The notes: generated by a model from the letters alone, not told the origin. Shown: positions 30,408 through 42,394, numbered from the stretch's first letter. The stretch is 64,000 nt of DNA from a bacterium (GCA_019637795.1 JAHBUY010000004.1:310001-374000); one strand, 5' to 3'. Translations and numbers: made by a program.

Positions 30408-32312
30408 ATGGCGCGGCGCGCATTCAGATGGGGGCATTGGTGTCTCTTCGCGGCAGTGACATCGCTGGCTCTGGCAGGCGTGGCGTTCGGCGCTGCGCTG
30501 GATGAACGGGGCGAGATCAACCTCGGCGTCCGCGCCTACACGGCGGCGCGCGTCGGTACGCAGGACACCGACATCACGATCTGCAATCTCGTCGGCGGCA
30601 AGGTCGTCTGCGGCGGCTCGAACGGTGGCGGCCCGGCCGGCACGCGCGTCGTGAGGAAGTCGTTGACCTTCCCGGTCTCGCCCGCCGGTCACCTGCGCCA
30701 GCAGCGCTCGTACGTGGAAGCCGAGCTCGACCACAATCTCAGCCGCCTGCTCGAGGAGGGCTTCGGTCCGCTGGCGCTGCTCAACGACCTCCCGTTCCAG
30801 TTCAAGAAGTTCAAGTACCATCTGACCTACCGTGGCGAATACGAAGGCGTGTACGACTACGGTCCGGCCGAGTACCGCACCCACTACCAGTACGACAACC
30901 CGCTCCTCGTCCCGCCGTTCTCGGGCAACTTCCCCAACATCGGCCAGGCGCGCCGCCGCCTGCGCTCGGTGGCGGTCATCCGCAACCGCCTCTTCCAGGC
31001 CTACCTGGAATCGCAGGTATCGAAGCTGATGTTCCGTTTCGGCCGTCAGATCCTGTCCTGGGGACAGACCGACGCCTTCCGCCTGCTCGACAACATCAAT
31101 CCGATCGACAACAGCTTCGGCGGCTTCCTGATCCCGCTCGACGAGCGGCGCGTGCCGCTCGACATGCTGCTCGCCAACTATCGCATCGGCAGCATCGGGC
31201 CGCTGTACGAAGCCTTCGTCGAGGCCTATGCGGCGATCGACGAGAAGGTCGGCTTCGACCCGGGCATCCCCGTCGGCTCGCCGTGGTCGCTGCCCAACCT
31301 GGGCTATCCGAGCGCCACCACCCAGCAGCAGCGCACGCATCCGCAGCGCACCATCAAGGACACCCGCGGCGGCCTGCGCTTCAACTTCACCGCCCCGATG
31401 CCGGTCATCGACGAGATGGAGTTCAGTCTCGCGAACTACTGGACCTATCTCGACAACCCGATGGTGCAGAGCTACGTCAGCCGCGAGTTCCCGCGCGCCA
31501 TCGGCGGCTGCCCCAACGGCGGCAACTGTCCGGCGGAAGGCTTCCTCGCCAACACGGTGCAGACCGCGCCGCGGGTGATGATCTCGGGTCTGGCGTCGAC
31601 CTTCGGCTTCCCCGTCGACTGGGCCCGCGCCATGTTCCTCAGCGGCCAGCCGATCATCCGCTACGAGCTCGCCTATTTCTACGGCGAGCCGCGCAACAGC
31701 CAGCAGCAGCTCGATCCGTTCATCTACGCGGTAGGCGGCTGCTCGAAGGGCCGCCTCATCGTCACCCCCGAGGGGCAGGAGCTGTGCACCGGCGGCAAGC
31801 GCTACGGCGACTCCTGGAACTTCGTCCTCGGCATCGACACCAACCAGTTCGTCCGCTGGCTGAACCCGAACCAGTCGATCTTCATCACCACGCAGTTCTT
31901 CTACAAGCACCTGAACGGCGCCGCGGCGCGCAACCGCGCCGGCCTCGGCCGCCAGGCGCCGCAGGTCTTCAACGGCGAGGTGCTCGCGGTGCCGGCGCTG
32001 ACCCTGGAGCCGCCGTTCCTGACCTCCGGCGCCGCCCAGCAGGTGCTGGTGCACAATCCGGTCGACCAGTATCTGCAGACGCTGCTGCTCTCGACCTCCT
32101 ACTTCAGCGGCCAGGTGTCGCCGACCTTCACCCTGGTCTACGACTGGAACGGCGCCTGGGTCGTCCAGCCGGCGGTGGTCCTCAGCCGTGACCCGTTCCG
32201 CTTCAGCTTCAGCTACAGCTACCTGACCGCCAACCACCTCTTCGGCGGCTCCGGCGTCAGTCTGCTGCGCGACCGCGACAACGTGCTCTTCCAGCTCGAC
32301 TACGTCATCTGA
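30408..32312 (+). CDS. DUF1302 family outer-membrane-type protein
   Basis: A 634-residue exported protein, first gene of a four-gene envelope cluster. A Sec signal (CLFAAVTSLALAGVAFGA) precedes a long beta-rich sequence with many alternating hydrophobic/aromatic strands and a terminal aromatic-hydrophobic strand (DNVLFQLDYVI), as expected for an outer-membrane beta-barrel. Blocks typical of DUF1302 include GEINLGVRAYTAARVG, LMFRFGRQILSWGQTDAFRLLDNINPIDN and VFNGEVLAVPALTLE. The ATG follows AGGGAGG by 7 nt; upstream in-frame codons are dismissed. Members are usually encoded with DUF1329 proteins, as here. Function is not established; transport of a hydrophobic compound is an inference. Confidence 0.82.
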   Translation: MARRAFRWGHWCLFAAVTSLALAGVAFGAALDERGEINLGVRAYTAARVGTQDTDITICNLVGGKVVCGGSNGGGPAGTRVVRKSLTFPVSPAGHLRQQRSYVEAELDHNLSRLLEEGFGPLALLNDLPFQFKKFKYHLTYRGEYEGVYDYGPAEYRTHYQYDNPLLVPPFSGNFPNIGQARRRLRSVAVIRNRLFQAYLESQVSKLMFRFGRQILSWGQTDAFRLLDNINPIDNSFGGFLIPLDERRVPLDMLLANYRIGSIGPLYEAFVEAYAAIDEKVGFDPGIPVGSPWSLPNLGYPSATTQQQRTHPQRTIKDTRGGLRFNFTAPMPVIDEMEFSLANYWTYLDNPMVQSYVSREFPRAIGGCPNGGNCPAEGFLANTVQTAPRVMISGLASTFGFPVDWARAMFLSGQPIIRYELAYFYGEPRNSQQQLDPFIYAVGGCSKGRLIVTPEGQELCTGGKRYGDSWNFVLGIDTNQFVRWLNPNQSIFITTQFFYKHLNGAAARNRAGLGRQAPQVFNGEVLAVPALTLEPPFLTSGAAQQVLVHNPVDQYLQTLLLSTSYFSGQVSPTFTLVYDWNGAWVVQPAVVLSRDPFRFSFSYSYLTANHLFGGSGVSLLRDRDNVLFQLDYVI

Positions 32313-32349
32313 TGAGGCGATCCGAACGGCCGTTTGCACCCTGATCCGA

Positions 32350-32377
32350 CCGGCGGGTCGCCCCTGCGACCCGCCGG
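32350..32377 (+). other. Intra-operon stem-loop without T run
   Basis: CCGGCGGGTCG (32350-32360) and CGACCCGCCGG (32367-32377) form a perfect 11-bp stem with a 6-nt loop, 37 nt after the DUF1302 stop. No T tract follows, so it is more likely an RNA-stability or processing hairpin, or a partial attenuator, than a full terminator. Confidence 0.65.
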
Positions 32378-32423
32378 CGCAACGCGGTTCCACAACCGTG
32401 GGCAACCAAGTATAGAGGCACAG

Positions 32424-33440
32424 GTGATTCCCCGACATTCTAGGCTTTTCGTGCTCGCGGCGGTGTGGTGCGCCCTGGCGGCGCCGGCCCGCGGCGAGGA
32501 AACCGTCGCGCCCGGCGACATCCGCCAGAACCTGTTCTCCACCTGCTTCTCGTCCGACGAGGACGGCTGGGTGGTGGGCGAGTTGGGCCGCATCTACCAC
32601 ACCACCGACGGGGGCAAGACCTTCTCCCGCTCGGACGCCGGCACCAAAGCGGCGTTCCTCTCGGTCGCCTGCCTGGGCGACGGCTCCGTCATCGTCACCG
32701 GCCAGAAGGGGCTGGCGATGCGCAGCCGCGACAAGGGCAAGACGTGGGAGACGCTCGACACCGGCGTGAAGCGCGACCTGCTGAGCGTCCACTTCGCGAC
32801 GCCGCAGGTGGGCGTCGCGGTCGGCGATTTCGGCACCATGGTGCGCACCGAGGACGGCGGCCAGACCTGGACGAGGATCCCGCTGCCGAGCGACATCGCG
32901 CTGCCCGAGGACGTCGCCGAGATCGTCGAACCGGGCGACATCCTGCTCTACGACGTCGACTTCCCGACCCCCGAGCAGGGTTGGGCGGTGGGCGAGTTCG
33001 GCGTCATCCTCGCCACCAGCGACGGCGGCAAGACCTGGCACGCGCAGAAGGGACCGGTCGAAACGACGCTGTTCGGCGTCCAGTTCACCGACGCCAGCCA
33101 CGGCTTCGCCACCGGCATCGAGCAGGTGCTCCTGCGCACCAGTGACGGGGGCGCCACCTGGAAGCAGGTGACGGTGCCGGGCCCCAAGGGATTCGTGCTC
33201 GGCCTCTACGACGTGGCGGTGCAGGGCAAGGTCGGCTGGGTCATCGGCGACAGCGGCCTGCTGTTGCGCACCACCGACGGCGGGGAAAGCTGGCAGATGG
33301 TCGAGCTGCCGATCAAGCTCGCCGGCAACTGGTTCCGCGGCATCGGCCTGACGCCGAGCACCGCCGGCATCATCGTCGGCAGCGAGGGCCTGATCCTCAC
33401 CACCCAGGGCGATCAGTACAGAGAGCGCGCGGGTTCGTGA
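32424..33440 (+). CDS. YCF48/BNR-repeat beta-propeller exported protein
   Basis: A 338-residue exported protein related to photosystem II assembly factor Ycf48/HCF136. A signal peptide (LFVLAAVWCALAAPARGE) is followed by about six propeller repeats of the type WxVGxxGxIxxTxDGGxTW: WVVGELGRIYHTTDGGKTF, AVGDFGTMVRTEDGGQTW, WAVGEFGVILATSDGGKTW, LLRTSDGGATWKQV and WVIGDSGLLLRTTDGGESW. The start is a GTG with AGAGG 5 nt upstream; the open frame to 32334 runs through the hairpin and is unlikely to be translated. Outside photosynthesis such proteins often sit next to RND transporters and DUF1302/DUF1329 genes; here they probably act as a periplasmic accessory. Confidence 0.85.
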   Translation: MIPRHSRLFVLAAVWCALAAPARGEETVAPGDIRQNLFSTCFSSDEDGWVVGELGRIYHTTDGGKTFSRSDAGTKAAFLSVACLGDGSVIVTGQKGLAMRSRDKGKTWETLDTGVKRDLLSVHFATPQVGVAVGDFGTMVRTEDGGQTWTRIPLPSDIALPEDVAEIVEPGDILLYDVDFPTPEQGWAVGEFGVILATSDGGKTWHAQKGPVETTLFGVQFTDASHGFATGIEQVLLRTSDGGATWKQVTVPGPKGFVLGLYDVAVQGKVGWVIGDSGLLLRTTDGGESWQMVELPIKLAGNWFRGIGLTPSTAGIIVGSEGLILTTQGDQYRERAGS

Positions 33441-33477
33441 TGACGTCCCGAAGCGACCACGTCATCGGAGGTCTCGC

Positions 33478-36111
33478 ATGATTCCGCAGCGTTGGATCGA
33501 AGCCTACCTGAAGTTCCTGCTCAAGTTCCGCGGCAGCGTGACGATCGCGATCATCCTGTTCACGGCGCTCTTCTGCTTCTTCCTGACGAAGATGCGCGTG
33601 CACACGGACTTCCTCGATTTCTATCCGAAGTACCGCACCTTCGCCGACGCGTTCTCCGAGTGCCGCGAGTCGGGCAAGAGCGGCTTCAGTTGCTTCGTGC
33701 CGTCGGTCGTGAAGCCGGGGCCGAACCCGTACATCAAGATCTACACCGACTTCAAACGGATGTTCGGCAGCGCGAACATCCTCTCGGTGATCGTCGAGAC
33801 CAAGAACGGGGACATCTACAATCCGGAGACGCTGCAGAAGATCGACCGCATCACCAAGAAGGTCACGCTGCTCAAGGGCGTCGTCCCCTACCAGATCCTG
33901 TCGATCGCCCACCCGAAGGTGAAGAGCATCACCGCCCGCGAGGGGGCGCTGCAGATCCGCGAGCTCTTCTACCCCGAGGTGCCGAAGACGCAGGAGGACG
34001 CCGACCGGGTCAAGTTCGCGGTCTACTCCACCAAGGGCGTGCGCGGCGTGTTCACCTCGCTCGACGACACGGCCGCCGTCGTCCACGCCGGCTTCTGGGA
34101 AGAGGCGCTCGATTTCCGCGACCTCTACTCGAGCCTGATGCAGCTCAAGGCGGAGGAGGACGACGCCAACCACACCATCTACATCACCGGCCTGCCCTGG
34201 CTGTACACGTCGGTGCTGCAGTACCTGAACCAGTTGCTCTGGATCTTCGGCCTCACCTTCATCACCCTCGCCTTCCTGCTCTACACCTACTTCCGCACCT
34301 GGACCGGCATCTGGGTGCCGATCCTCTCCGGCATCCTGTCGAGCGTCTGGGGCCTCGGCTTCGCCGCCGTGCTCGGGTTCAACTTCGACCCGCTGGTGCT
34401 GGTGATCCCGATCTTCCTCACGGCCCGCGCGCTCAGCCACTCGGTCCAATCGATGGACCGCTACCACGAGGAGTACTACCGGCTGCACGACAAACAGGAG
34501 GCGATCATCGTCTCCTACTCGCACCTCTTCCAGCCGGCGATGTCGGGCATCATCACCGACGGCATCGGCCTGCTGGTGGTCGCCGTGGCGCCGATCCCGC
34601 TGATCCAGAAGGTGGCCATCTTCGCCAGCTTCTGGATCGTGTCGATCTTCATCAGCGTCGTCACCCTGCACCCGATCCTGCTGTCGTACATCGACCCTCC
34701 GCCGCAGTCGCACGAGAACCCGGCGGCGCGGAAGGTGCCGATGAACATCTGGTGGGCGCGCGTCATCCTGTGGGGGCTGGTCGCCGCCGCCTACGGCGCC
34801 ACCCACCACGGCCTCGTCCCGAACGCCTTCATCGCCTTCCTCATCATCTCCCCAGGCCTGGCCTGGTACTGGCTGCACTACGGCGATCGCGCCTACGTGG
34901 CCTGGTCGCGCTGGACGATCATCGCCACCGAGGGCGCGCGCCGCTGGTACGTGGTGGCGCTCACTATCGCGCTGTTCATCATCTTCCCGATCTGGGGCTG
35001 GACGCTGAAGGTCGGCGACATGACCCCGGGCTCGGCGCTGTTGTTCCCGGACCACCCGTACAACGTCGGCTACCACAAGCTGAACGACAAGTTCCTCGGC
35101 GCCAGCCAGTTGATCGTCATCGCCGACACCAAGCAGCCGGACGGCATCAAGAACGCCGCGACGTTGAGCGAGATCGAAGAGTTCTCCGACTACATGCAGG
35201 GGGCGGAGGGCGCGAGCGGCTCGCTCACCATCATCGACGTCGTGAAGCGACTGGCGCAGCTCTATCACGATGGCGATCCCAAGTGGGGCCTCATCCCCGA
35301 GAGCCCGAAGGAGATCGGCCAGCTCTTCTACGTCTTCACCAGCTCGGCGTCGGCCGGCGACCTCGACCGCTTCATGGATCCCTCCGGCCGCTACGGCACC
35401 GTGATGACGCTCTTCCGCGGCTACTCGCACGACATCATCGCCAACTCGATCGACTACGGGAAGCGCTTCGGCGCCGGCAAGGACAGCCGGGTCGAGTTCA
35501 AGTTCGCCGGCGGCATCTTCGGCATCCTCGCGGCGGTGAACGAGGCGGTCGAGAACTCGTACTGGACCAACCTCACCCTGATCTTCATCCTGGTGTTCAT
35601 CTGCCTCTACCTCACCTACGGCTCGTTCGTCGCCGCCGGCCTGCTGATGATTCCGGTGGTGCTCTCGCAGCTCGCCTCGGAAGCGATGATGGTGTGGTTG
35701 AAGATCGACCTGAACGTGAACTCGCTCCCCATCGCGGCCGCCGGCGCCGGCGTCGGCGTCGATTACGGCATCTATCACTTCAGTCGCATGATCGACGCCT
35801 ACGACGAGGTCGGCGACCTCGACGAGGCGGTGGACTACGCCACCGCCACCACCGGCAAGGCGATCATCTTCACCGGCACGACGATGATCGCGGGCACCGG
35901 CTTCTTCTACCTGTCCGACCTCAAGTTCCTGGCCGAGATGGGCCTGCTGCTCACGCTGCTGATGACCTTCAACAAGTTCGGCGCCCTGATCGTGGTGCCG
36001 GCGCTGGTGAAGGTGATCCGCCCGGCCTTCCTGCTCGACCGCGTGCCCCGCACCATCATGTCGACCGAGCAGGCGCGCGCCGCGACGCGGTCGCTGACCA
36101 CCGACCGCTAG
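33478..36111 (+). CDS. MMPL/RND superfamily membrane transporter
   Basis: An 877-residue inner-membrane protein with the RND layout: TM1 (SVTIAIILFTALFCFFLT), a large periplasmic loop (~residues 40-240), TM2-6 (LNQLLWIFGLTFITLAFLLYTYF, ...), extra helices around residues 420-515, a second periplasmic loop (~520-700) and TM helices to the end. The RND family signature GVGVDYGIYHFSRM lies near residue 760. It resembles HpnN/MmpL-type lipid exporters rather than AcrB; no adaptor or TolC gene is adjacent. GGAGG precedes the ATG by 7 nt. It is the energised component of the cluster DUF1302-YCF48-MMPL-DUF1329; the substrate is unknown. Confidence 0.9.
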   Translation: MIPQRWIEAYLKFLLKFRGSVTIAIILFTALFCFFLTKMRVHTDFLDFYPKYRTFADAFSECRESGKSGFSCFVPSVVKPGPNPYIKIYTDFKRMFGSANILSVIVETKNGDIYNPETLQKIDRITKKVTLLKGVVPYQILSIAHPKVKSITAREGALQIRELFYPEVPKTQEDADRVKFAVYSTKGVRGVFTSLDDTAAVVHAGFWEEALDFRDLYSSLMQLKAEEDDANHTIYITGLPWLYTSVLQYLNQLLWIFGLTFITLAFLLYTYFRTWTGIWVPILSGILSSVWGLGFAAVLGFNFDPLVLVIPIFLTARALSHSVQSMDRYHEEYYRLHDKQEAIIVSYSHLFQPAMSGIITDGIGLLVVAVAPIPLIQKVAIFASFWIVSIFISVVTLHPILLSYIDPPPQSHENPAARKVPMNIWWARVILWGLVAAAYGATHHGLVPNAFIAFLIISPGLAWYWLHYGDRAYVAWSRWTIIATEGARRWYVVALTIALFIIFPIWGWTLKVGDMTPGSALLFPDHPYNVGYHKLNDKFLGASQLIVIADTKQPDGIKNAATLSEIEEFSDYMQGAEGASGSLTIIDVVKRLAQLYHDGDPKWGLIPESPKEIGQLFYVFTSSASAGDLDRFMDPSGRYGTVMTLFRGYSHDIIANSIDYGKRFGAGKDSRVEFKFAGGIFGILAAVNEAVENSYWTNLTLIFILVFICLYLTYGSFVAAGLLMIPVVLSQLASEAMMVWLKIDLNVNSLPIAAAGAGVGVDYGIYHFSRMIDAYDEVGDLDEAVDYATATTGKAIIFTGTTMIAGTGFFYLSDLKFLAEMGLLLTLLMTFNKFGALIVVPALVKVIRPAFLLDRVPRTIMSTEQARAATRSLTTDR

Positions 36112-36172
36112 CCGCGCCCTCGTCCCGCATCACACGAACGGCGGACCGACCGACCCCAAGGAGGCAGTCTCA

Positions 36173-37489
36173 ATGCGTTATTCACGACAGATCGCAGCGA
36201 CCGCGGCGTTCCTGGCCGGCCTGGCTGCGCTCGCGCCCTGCACGCCGAGCGCCGGCGCGGCGGATGCCGGCGCCGACGGCAAGGAGTGGATCCTCGACAG
36301 CAACAACTGGCAGCAGGCCGAGGGCATGCTGCCGCCGGTGGTGCTCGAGCGGGTCAAAAAGGGCGACTACTGGTACAAGGTCGTCCCCGTCGACCCCGAT
36401 CAGTTCAAGCACAATTACTCGCAGAAGTTCTGGGACGCGAGCGAGGCCAATGCCGGCAAGTTCGACCTCGATCCCAATACCTGCGGTCTCAAGGACGTGA
36501 AGACCGGCAAGGTGCCTGACTTCTACTTCGGCTACCCCTTCCCGAAGATCGACCCGAAGGAACCGCTCGCCGCGTGCAAGATGGCGTGGAATTTCGACGC
36601 CGCCAACTCGATGGGCGAGGGCCAGGGCGCCACGTTCACGCTCAACGGCATCGACACCAGTGGCGAGTTCAAGCGCATCAAGCTGTGGCTGCACACCATG
36701 GCGTTCCTCGGCCGCCACGGCGGGCCGATCGAGAACCCGGAGGGGCTGCGGGCGACGTCGCTCTCCAACGTCCTCGAACCGCAGGACGTCGACGGCGTCG
36801 GCGGCCTGACCAAGCGCGTCAACGACTGGGACTCGCAGGACAAGTCGTGGTTCTACGTCCCCGCCACCCGCCGCGTCCGCCGCGTCAACGCCGCCACCCG
36901 CTCCGATCCCGTCGCCGGCCTCGACATCTTCGCCGACGACCTCAACTGCTACGGCGGCAAGGTCGAGTACTACAAGTGGAAGGTCATCGGCGAGCAGAAC
37001 ATCCTGGCGCCGCTCCTGAGCCCGAAGCCGCTGGCGCAGAAGAAGACCAGCTCGCCGAGCCGCTTCGAGGTCGAGATCCCCTACTTCAAGGGCGCCTACG
37101 AGACGCCGGGCGCCAAGGGCATCCCCTGGCTGGTGGTCGACAACCTGGTGCTGGTGCCGCGCCCGGTCTACGTGCTCGAGGGCGAGTCGACCGACCCGTA
37201 CTACAACTTCGGCAAGGTGATCATGTACATGGACAAGGACATGTACCGGATCTACTGGAAGCTGGTGCACAACCGCGCCGGCGAGTACTTCTACAACGCC
37301 ATGTGCGCCTACCACTTCTCCAAGAACGACGATGGCACGTTCACCGCCGTCACCCCGAACATGGTGGTGGGCGTGAACGACAAGACCAACCGCGCCTGCC
37401 TGGCCGGCCGGTACAGCTCGCAGTTCATCGAGCGCGACTATCCGGACGACTACTTCTCGCTGCGCACCCTGACCCACATCTCCGACTGA
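36173..37489 (+). CDS. DUF1329 family exported protein
   Basis: A 438-residue periplasmic or outer-membrane-associated protein. A signal peptide (QIAATAAFLAGLAALAPCTPSAGA) precedes DUF1329 blocks: FYFGYPFPKIDPKEPLAACK, WFYVPATRRVRRV, DIFADDLNCYGGKVEYYKWK, PYFKGAYETPG and RPVYVLEGESTDPYYNFGK. Members are predicted to have a LolA/LppX-like lipid-binding fold (family knowledge, not visible directly). AAGGAGG lies 7 nt before the ATG. It is the last gene before the bidirectional terminator at 37524. It probably works with the DUF1302 barrel and MMPL transporter. Confidence 0.88.
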   Translation: MRYSRQIAATAAFLAGLAALAPCTPSAGAADAGADGKEWILDSNNWQQAEGMLPPVVLERVKKGDYWYKVVPVDPDQFKHNYSQKFWDASEANAGKFDLDPNTCGLKDVKTGKVPDFYFGYPFPKIDPKEPLAACKMAWNFDAANSMGEGQGATFTLNGIDTSGEFKRIKLWLHTMAFLGRHGGPIENPEGLRATSLSNVLEPQDVDGVGGLTKRVNDWDSQDKSWFYVPATRRVRRVNAATRSDPVAGLDIFADDLNCYGGKVEYYKWKVIGEQNILAPLLSPKPLAQKKTSSPSRFEVEIPYFKGAYETPGAKGIPWLVVDNLVLVPRPVYVLEGESTDPYYNFGKVIMYMDKDMYRIYWKLVHNRAGEYFYNAMCAYHFSKNDDGTFTAVTPNMVVGVNDKTNRACLAGRYSSQFIERDYPDDYFSLRTLTHISD

Positions 37490-37523
37490 TCCAGGAGCGC
37501 GACCAGCGCCTCACGGAAAAAGA

Positions 37524-37557
37524 AGAGGGGGCGGAGTGATCCGCCCCCTCTGTCTTT
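37524..37557. terminator. Bidirectional intrinsic terminator
   Basis: A perfect 12-bp stem (37524-37535 with 37540-37551) and GTGA tetraloop. On the plus strand it is followed by GTCTTTTT (37552-37559), ending the DUF1302-DUF1329 operon. On the minus strand it is followed by TCTTTTTCC, ending the zinc-ribbon gene that converges from the right. Confidence 0.93.
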
Positions 37558-37576
37558 TTGGCCGACCGCGAACCGC

Positions 37577-37906
37577 TCAGCCGCCGCTCAGCCGCTCCCG
37601 GAGCAGGCGGCCGAAGTAGCCCTCCTGCTCCCGCCCGGCGATGAGCTCGAATTCCCCCTTGTCGAGCCAGAGGCCGCCGCAACTCGGGCACTCGTCCACG
37701 GTCACGTCGTGGTGCACCCGCTCCACGAGCTCCGAGTGGCAGCGCGGGCACTGCATGGTCGCCGTCGGCTTCTGCAGTGCCTGCCGGCGCTGCTGCCGCA
37801 TCTTCTCCAGCAGCTCTCGGTCGCGCCGGCCGAAGTAGTCGTCTTCCTGCCCCTTCTGCCGGTCCCGGAGCTTGTCGCCGAACCGGTCCCGCTCAGTGTC
37901 CGCCAT
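37577..37906 (-). CDS. zf-TFIIB domain zinc-ribbon protein
   Basis: A 109-residue soluble protein. The N-terminal half is charged and helical ([20 protein letters not shown]). The C-terminal half is a TFIIB-type zinc ribbon, [12 protein letters not shown] followed by [20 protein letters not shown]. Such small proteins are widespread and of unknown role, possibly nucleic-acid binding. GGAAGGAG precedes the ATG. It is divergent from clpB. Confidence 0.88.
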   Translation of the reverse strand: MADTERDRFGDKLRDRQKGQEDDYFGRRDRELLEKMRQQRRQALQKPTATMQCPRCHSELVERVHHDVTVDECPSCGGLWLDKGEFELIAGREQEGYFGRLLRERLSGG

Positions 37907-38092
37907 CGTCCTCGCTCCTTCCTGATCGTCGGCGCCGCTGCCCGCCGGACATCGAGATCGTGTAGCAGGTCAGAGCGACCCTGTCGCCCAGCCGATTCTC
38001 GCCCGCGGCGTTGCGCCGGTGCACTTCGTGCTTACCATCGCCGCGTCGATTTGTGCAGCCGGTCGACAATCCGCCGCACCAAGAAGGAGCCC

Positions 38093-40711
<2,619 letters not shown>

Positions 40712-40781
40712 ACCGAGCGGGCAGCGCGGATCTCGCGGCCGGGACGCCCCTCGCCCGTGAGATCCGCGATTCCGCCCGCGC

Positions 40782-41588
40782 TCACCCGGTCGCGAGGTTG
40801 GCCGGCATCACCGCCGGCAGCGTCCGCCGGTAGCTGGCGTAGCGATTGAGGATCCGCTCGACGTACCCGACCACCGCGCGCCCCTGGGCGAAGCCGTGGC
40901 GCGTCGCCGACGCCACCTGCGGCTCCTCGAGCAGGCCGACCATGACGTCCATCGCCCCGTCCCAGCGCAGCGGATCGTAGCCGAAGCGGCGCGCCAGCTC
41001 CTGGGCGTCGCGGACGTGCCCCATGCCCATGTTGTACGCCGCCAGCATCAGCGCCAGGCGGTCGCGCTCCGGCGCCGCCGCGTACTCCCGCACCAGGCGC
41101 TGCAGGTAGCGCACGCCGGTCCGCACGTTGGCCTCGGGCTCGTGGAAGCGCAGCTCGCCGACGTCCTCGGCCGCCGCCGGCATCACCTGCATCAACCCCA
41201 CCGCGCCGGCGGAGCTGCGGCTGTCGGCATCGAAGCGCGACTCCTCGTAGATCACCGCCGAGACGAACCGCCAATCGAGCCCGGCCGCCTCCGCGTGGCG
41301 GGCGATCATTTCATCGTACGACGAGAGCACCGGCCGCACGTACTCGGGCTCGAGCTCGGGAATCGCCTGCTTGACGACCTCGTCGACCTTGATCGTCCAG
41401 CCGTCGATCTGCACCGACCAGCGCGGTCCGCTCGGGGCGGCGGCGATCACGCCGGCCGGCGCCGCATCGACCTCGGGCGTCGCTGCGGACGCGGCGACGT
41501 CATGGACCATGCGGTGGCCGACGCCGATCGCCACGAGCGCTCCCACCCAGGCCGTCACGGCGCAGCCGATGTAGAACCGGACCCCCAT
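40782..41588 (-). CDS. Membrane-anchored lytic transglycosylase (GH23, SLT domain)
   Basis: Cleaves peptidoglycan to 1,6-anhydro muropeptides. The 268-residue product begins with a hydrophobic anchor or signal (YIGCAVTAWVGALVAIGVG), then a ~70-residue region and an SLT domain with catalytic Glu in SAVIYEESRFDADSRSSAGA, followed by GLMQVMPAAAEDVG and LMLAAYNMGMGHV. The start at 41588 is chosen because it puts the hydrophobic segment near the N-terminus; the open frame reaches 41780. Similar to MltF/Slt catalytic domains without a solute-binding module. Confidence 0.88.
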   Translation of the reverse strand: MGVRFYIGCAVTAWVGALVAIGVGHRMVHDVAASAATPEVDAAPAGVIAAAPSGPRWSVQIDGWTIKVDEVVKQAIPELEPEYVRPVLSSYDEMIARHAEAAGLDWRFVSAVIYEESRFDADSRSSAGAVGLMQVMPAAAEDVGELRFHEPEANVRTGVRYLQRLVREYAAAPERDRLALMLAAYNMGMGHVRDAQELARRFGYDPLRWDGAMDVMVGLLEEPQVASATRHGFAQGRAVVGYVERILNRYASYRRTLPAVMPANLATG

Positions 41589-41721
41589 CGAGCCCGTACT
41601 CTGCCCAAGCCCTCTCGCGGCGGCAAGTCGCGCGCCCCTTGCGCGCGGGGGCGCGCGAGCGATGCCGCGGCAGGCGGCGCAAATTGACACACGCCGCGCT
41701 TTCCCCGTAGCTTCGCCTGGG

Positions 41722-42321
41722 ATGGTCGAGCAGGCACACGGAGACCAGGGACTCCAGACGCGCGATCGGATCCTCGCCACCGCCGCCCGCCTCTTCTCCG
41801 AGAACGGCTATGAACACACCCCGCTCTCTCAGGTGGCGCGCGAGGCGCAGGTCAGCAAAGCGCTCGTCCTCTGGCACTTCGATTCCAAGGAGGCGCTGTT
41901 CCGCGCCGCGCTCGGGCGCACGCTCGAGCCGTATCACCTCGATCTCGAGGACCTCGAGGGCCTCGACGAACGCGCCCAGATCGAGCTGCTGATGGACCGC
42001 TTCTTCGAGTTCGTCCGCGGCAACGTCTACTCGGTGCGCTTCCTGTTCGGCCTGCTGATCCGCCCCGAGCCCAAGCGCGACGACGTCATCGGCAGGATCA
42101 GCGACCTCTACGAGCTGTTCCGCAGCGTGCTGGCCGACATCATCGAGCGCGGCCGGGCCCGCGGGATCTTCCGGGCCGACGTCAATCCCCGCCTCGACGC
42201 CTCGCTGATCCTCGTGTCGCTCGCCGGCATCCTGATCGAGCAACTGATGCGGGAGCAGGACGAATCAGCGGCGCTGATGGATCATCTCAAGCAGACCGTC
42301 TTTCGACGCTTGATCGCCTGA
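41722..42321 (+). CDS. TetR/AcrR family transcriptional regulator
   Basis: A 199-residue regulator. The N-terminal helix-turn-helix reads TRDRILATAARLFSENGYEHT, LSQVAREAQVSKALVLWHFDSKEALF. The C-terminal ligand-binding domain is all-helical (RAQIELLMDRFFEFVRGNVY, RRLIA end). Divergent from the lytic transglycosylase by ~133 nt, in which no clear operator palindrome was identified. Its target and ligand are unknown. Confidence 0.9.
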   Translation: MVEQAHGDQGLQTRDRILATAARLFSENGYEHTPLSQVAREAQVSKALVLWHFDSKEALFRAALGRTLEPYHLDLEDLEGLDERAQIELLMDRFFEFVRGNVYSVRFLFGLLIRPEPKRDDVIGRISDLYELFRSVLADIIERGRARGIFRADVNPRLDASLILVSLAGILIEQLMREQDESAALMDHLKQTVFRRLIA

Positions 42322-42370
42322 GGGTTAGGTCCTATAGAGGCCGCGAGCGTGGGGCGAGAGTTCCACCTCC

Positions 42371-42394
42371 GCGGGGCGCCCGAAGGCGCCCCGC
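42371..42394. terminator. Strong GC hairpin between convergent tetR and nrdJ
   Basis: GCGGGGCGCC (42371-42380) and GGCGCCCCGC (42385-42394) form a perfect 10-bp stem with loop CGAA. No T run follows on either strand. It sits between two convergent stops (42321 and 42503), so a terminator or RNA-protection role is plausible. Confidence 0.5.

Noticed and set aside
30327-33101. Open frame of 924 codons on the minus strand
   Set aside because: Antisense to DUF1302 and YCF48-like genes; shadow composition, no Shine-Dalgarno, no motif.
33492-36500. Open frame of 1002 codons in another plus frame
   Set aside because: It overlaps the MMPL gene in a different frame and has Arg/Pro/His-rich, non-membrane composition with no domain.
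38000-38092. Heat-shock promoter (CIRCE or sigma32) before clpB
   Set aside because: No CIRCE inverted repeat and no CTTGAAA/CCCCAT pair was found.
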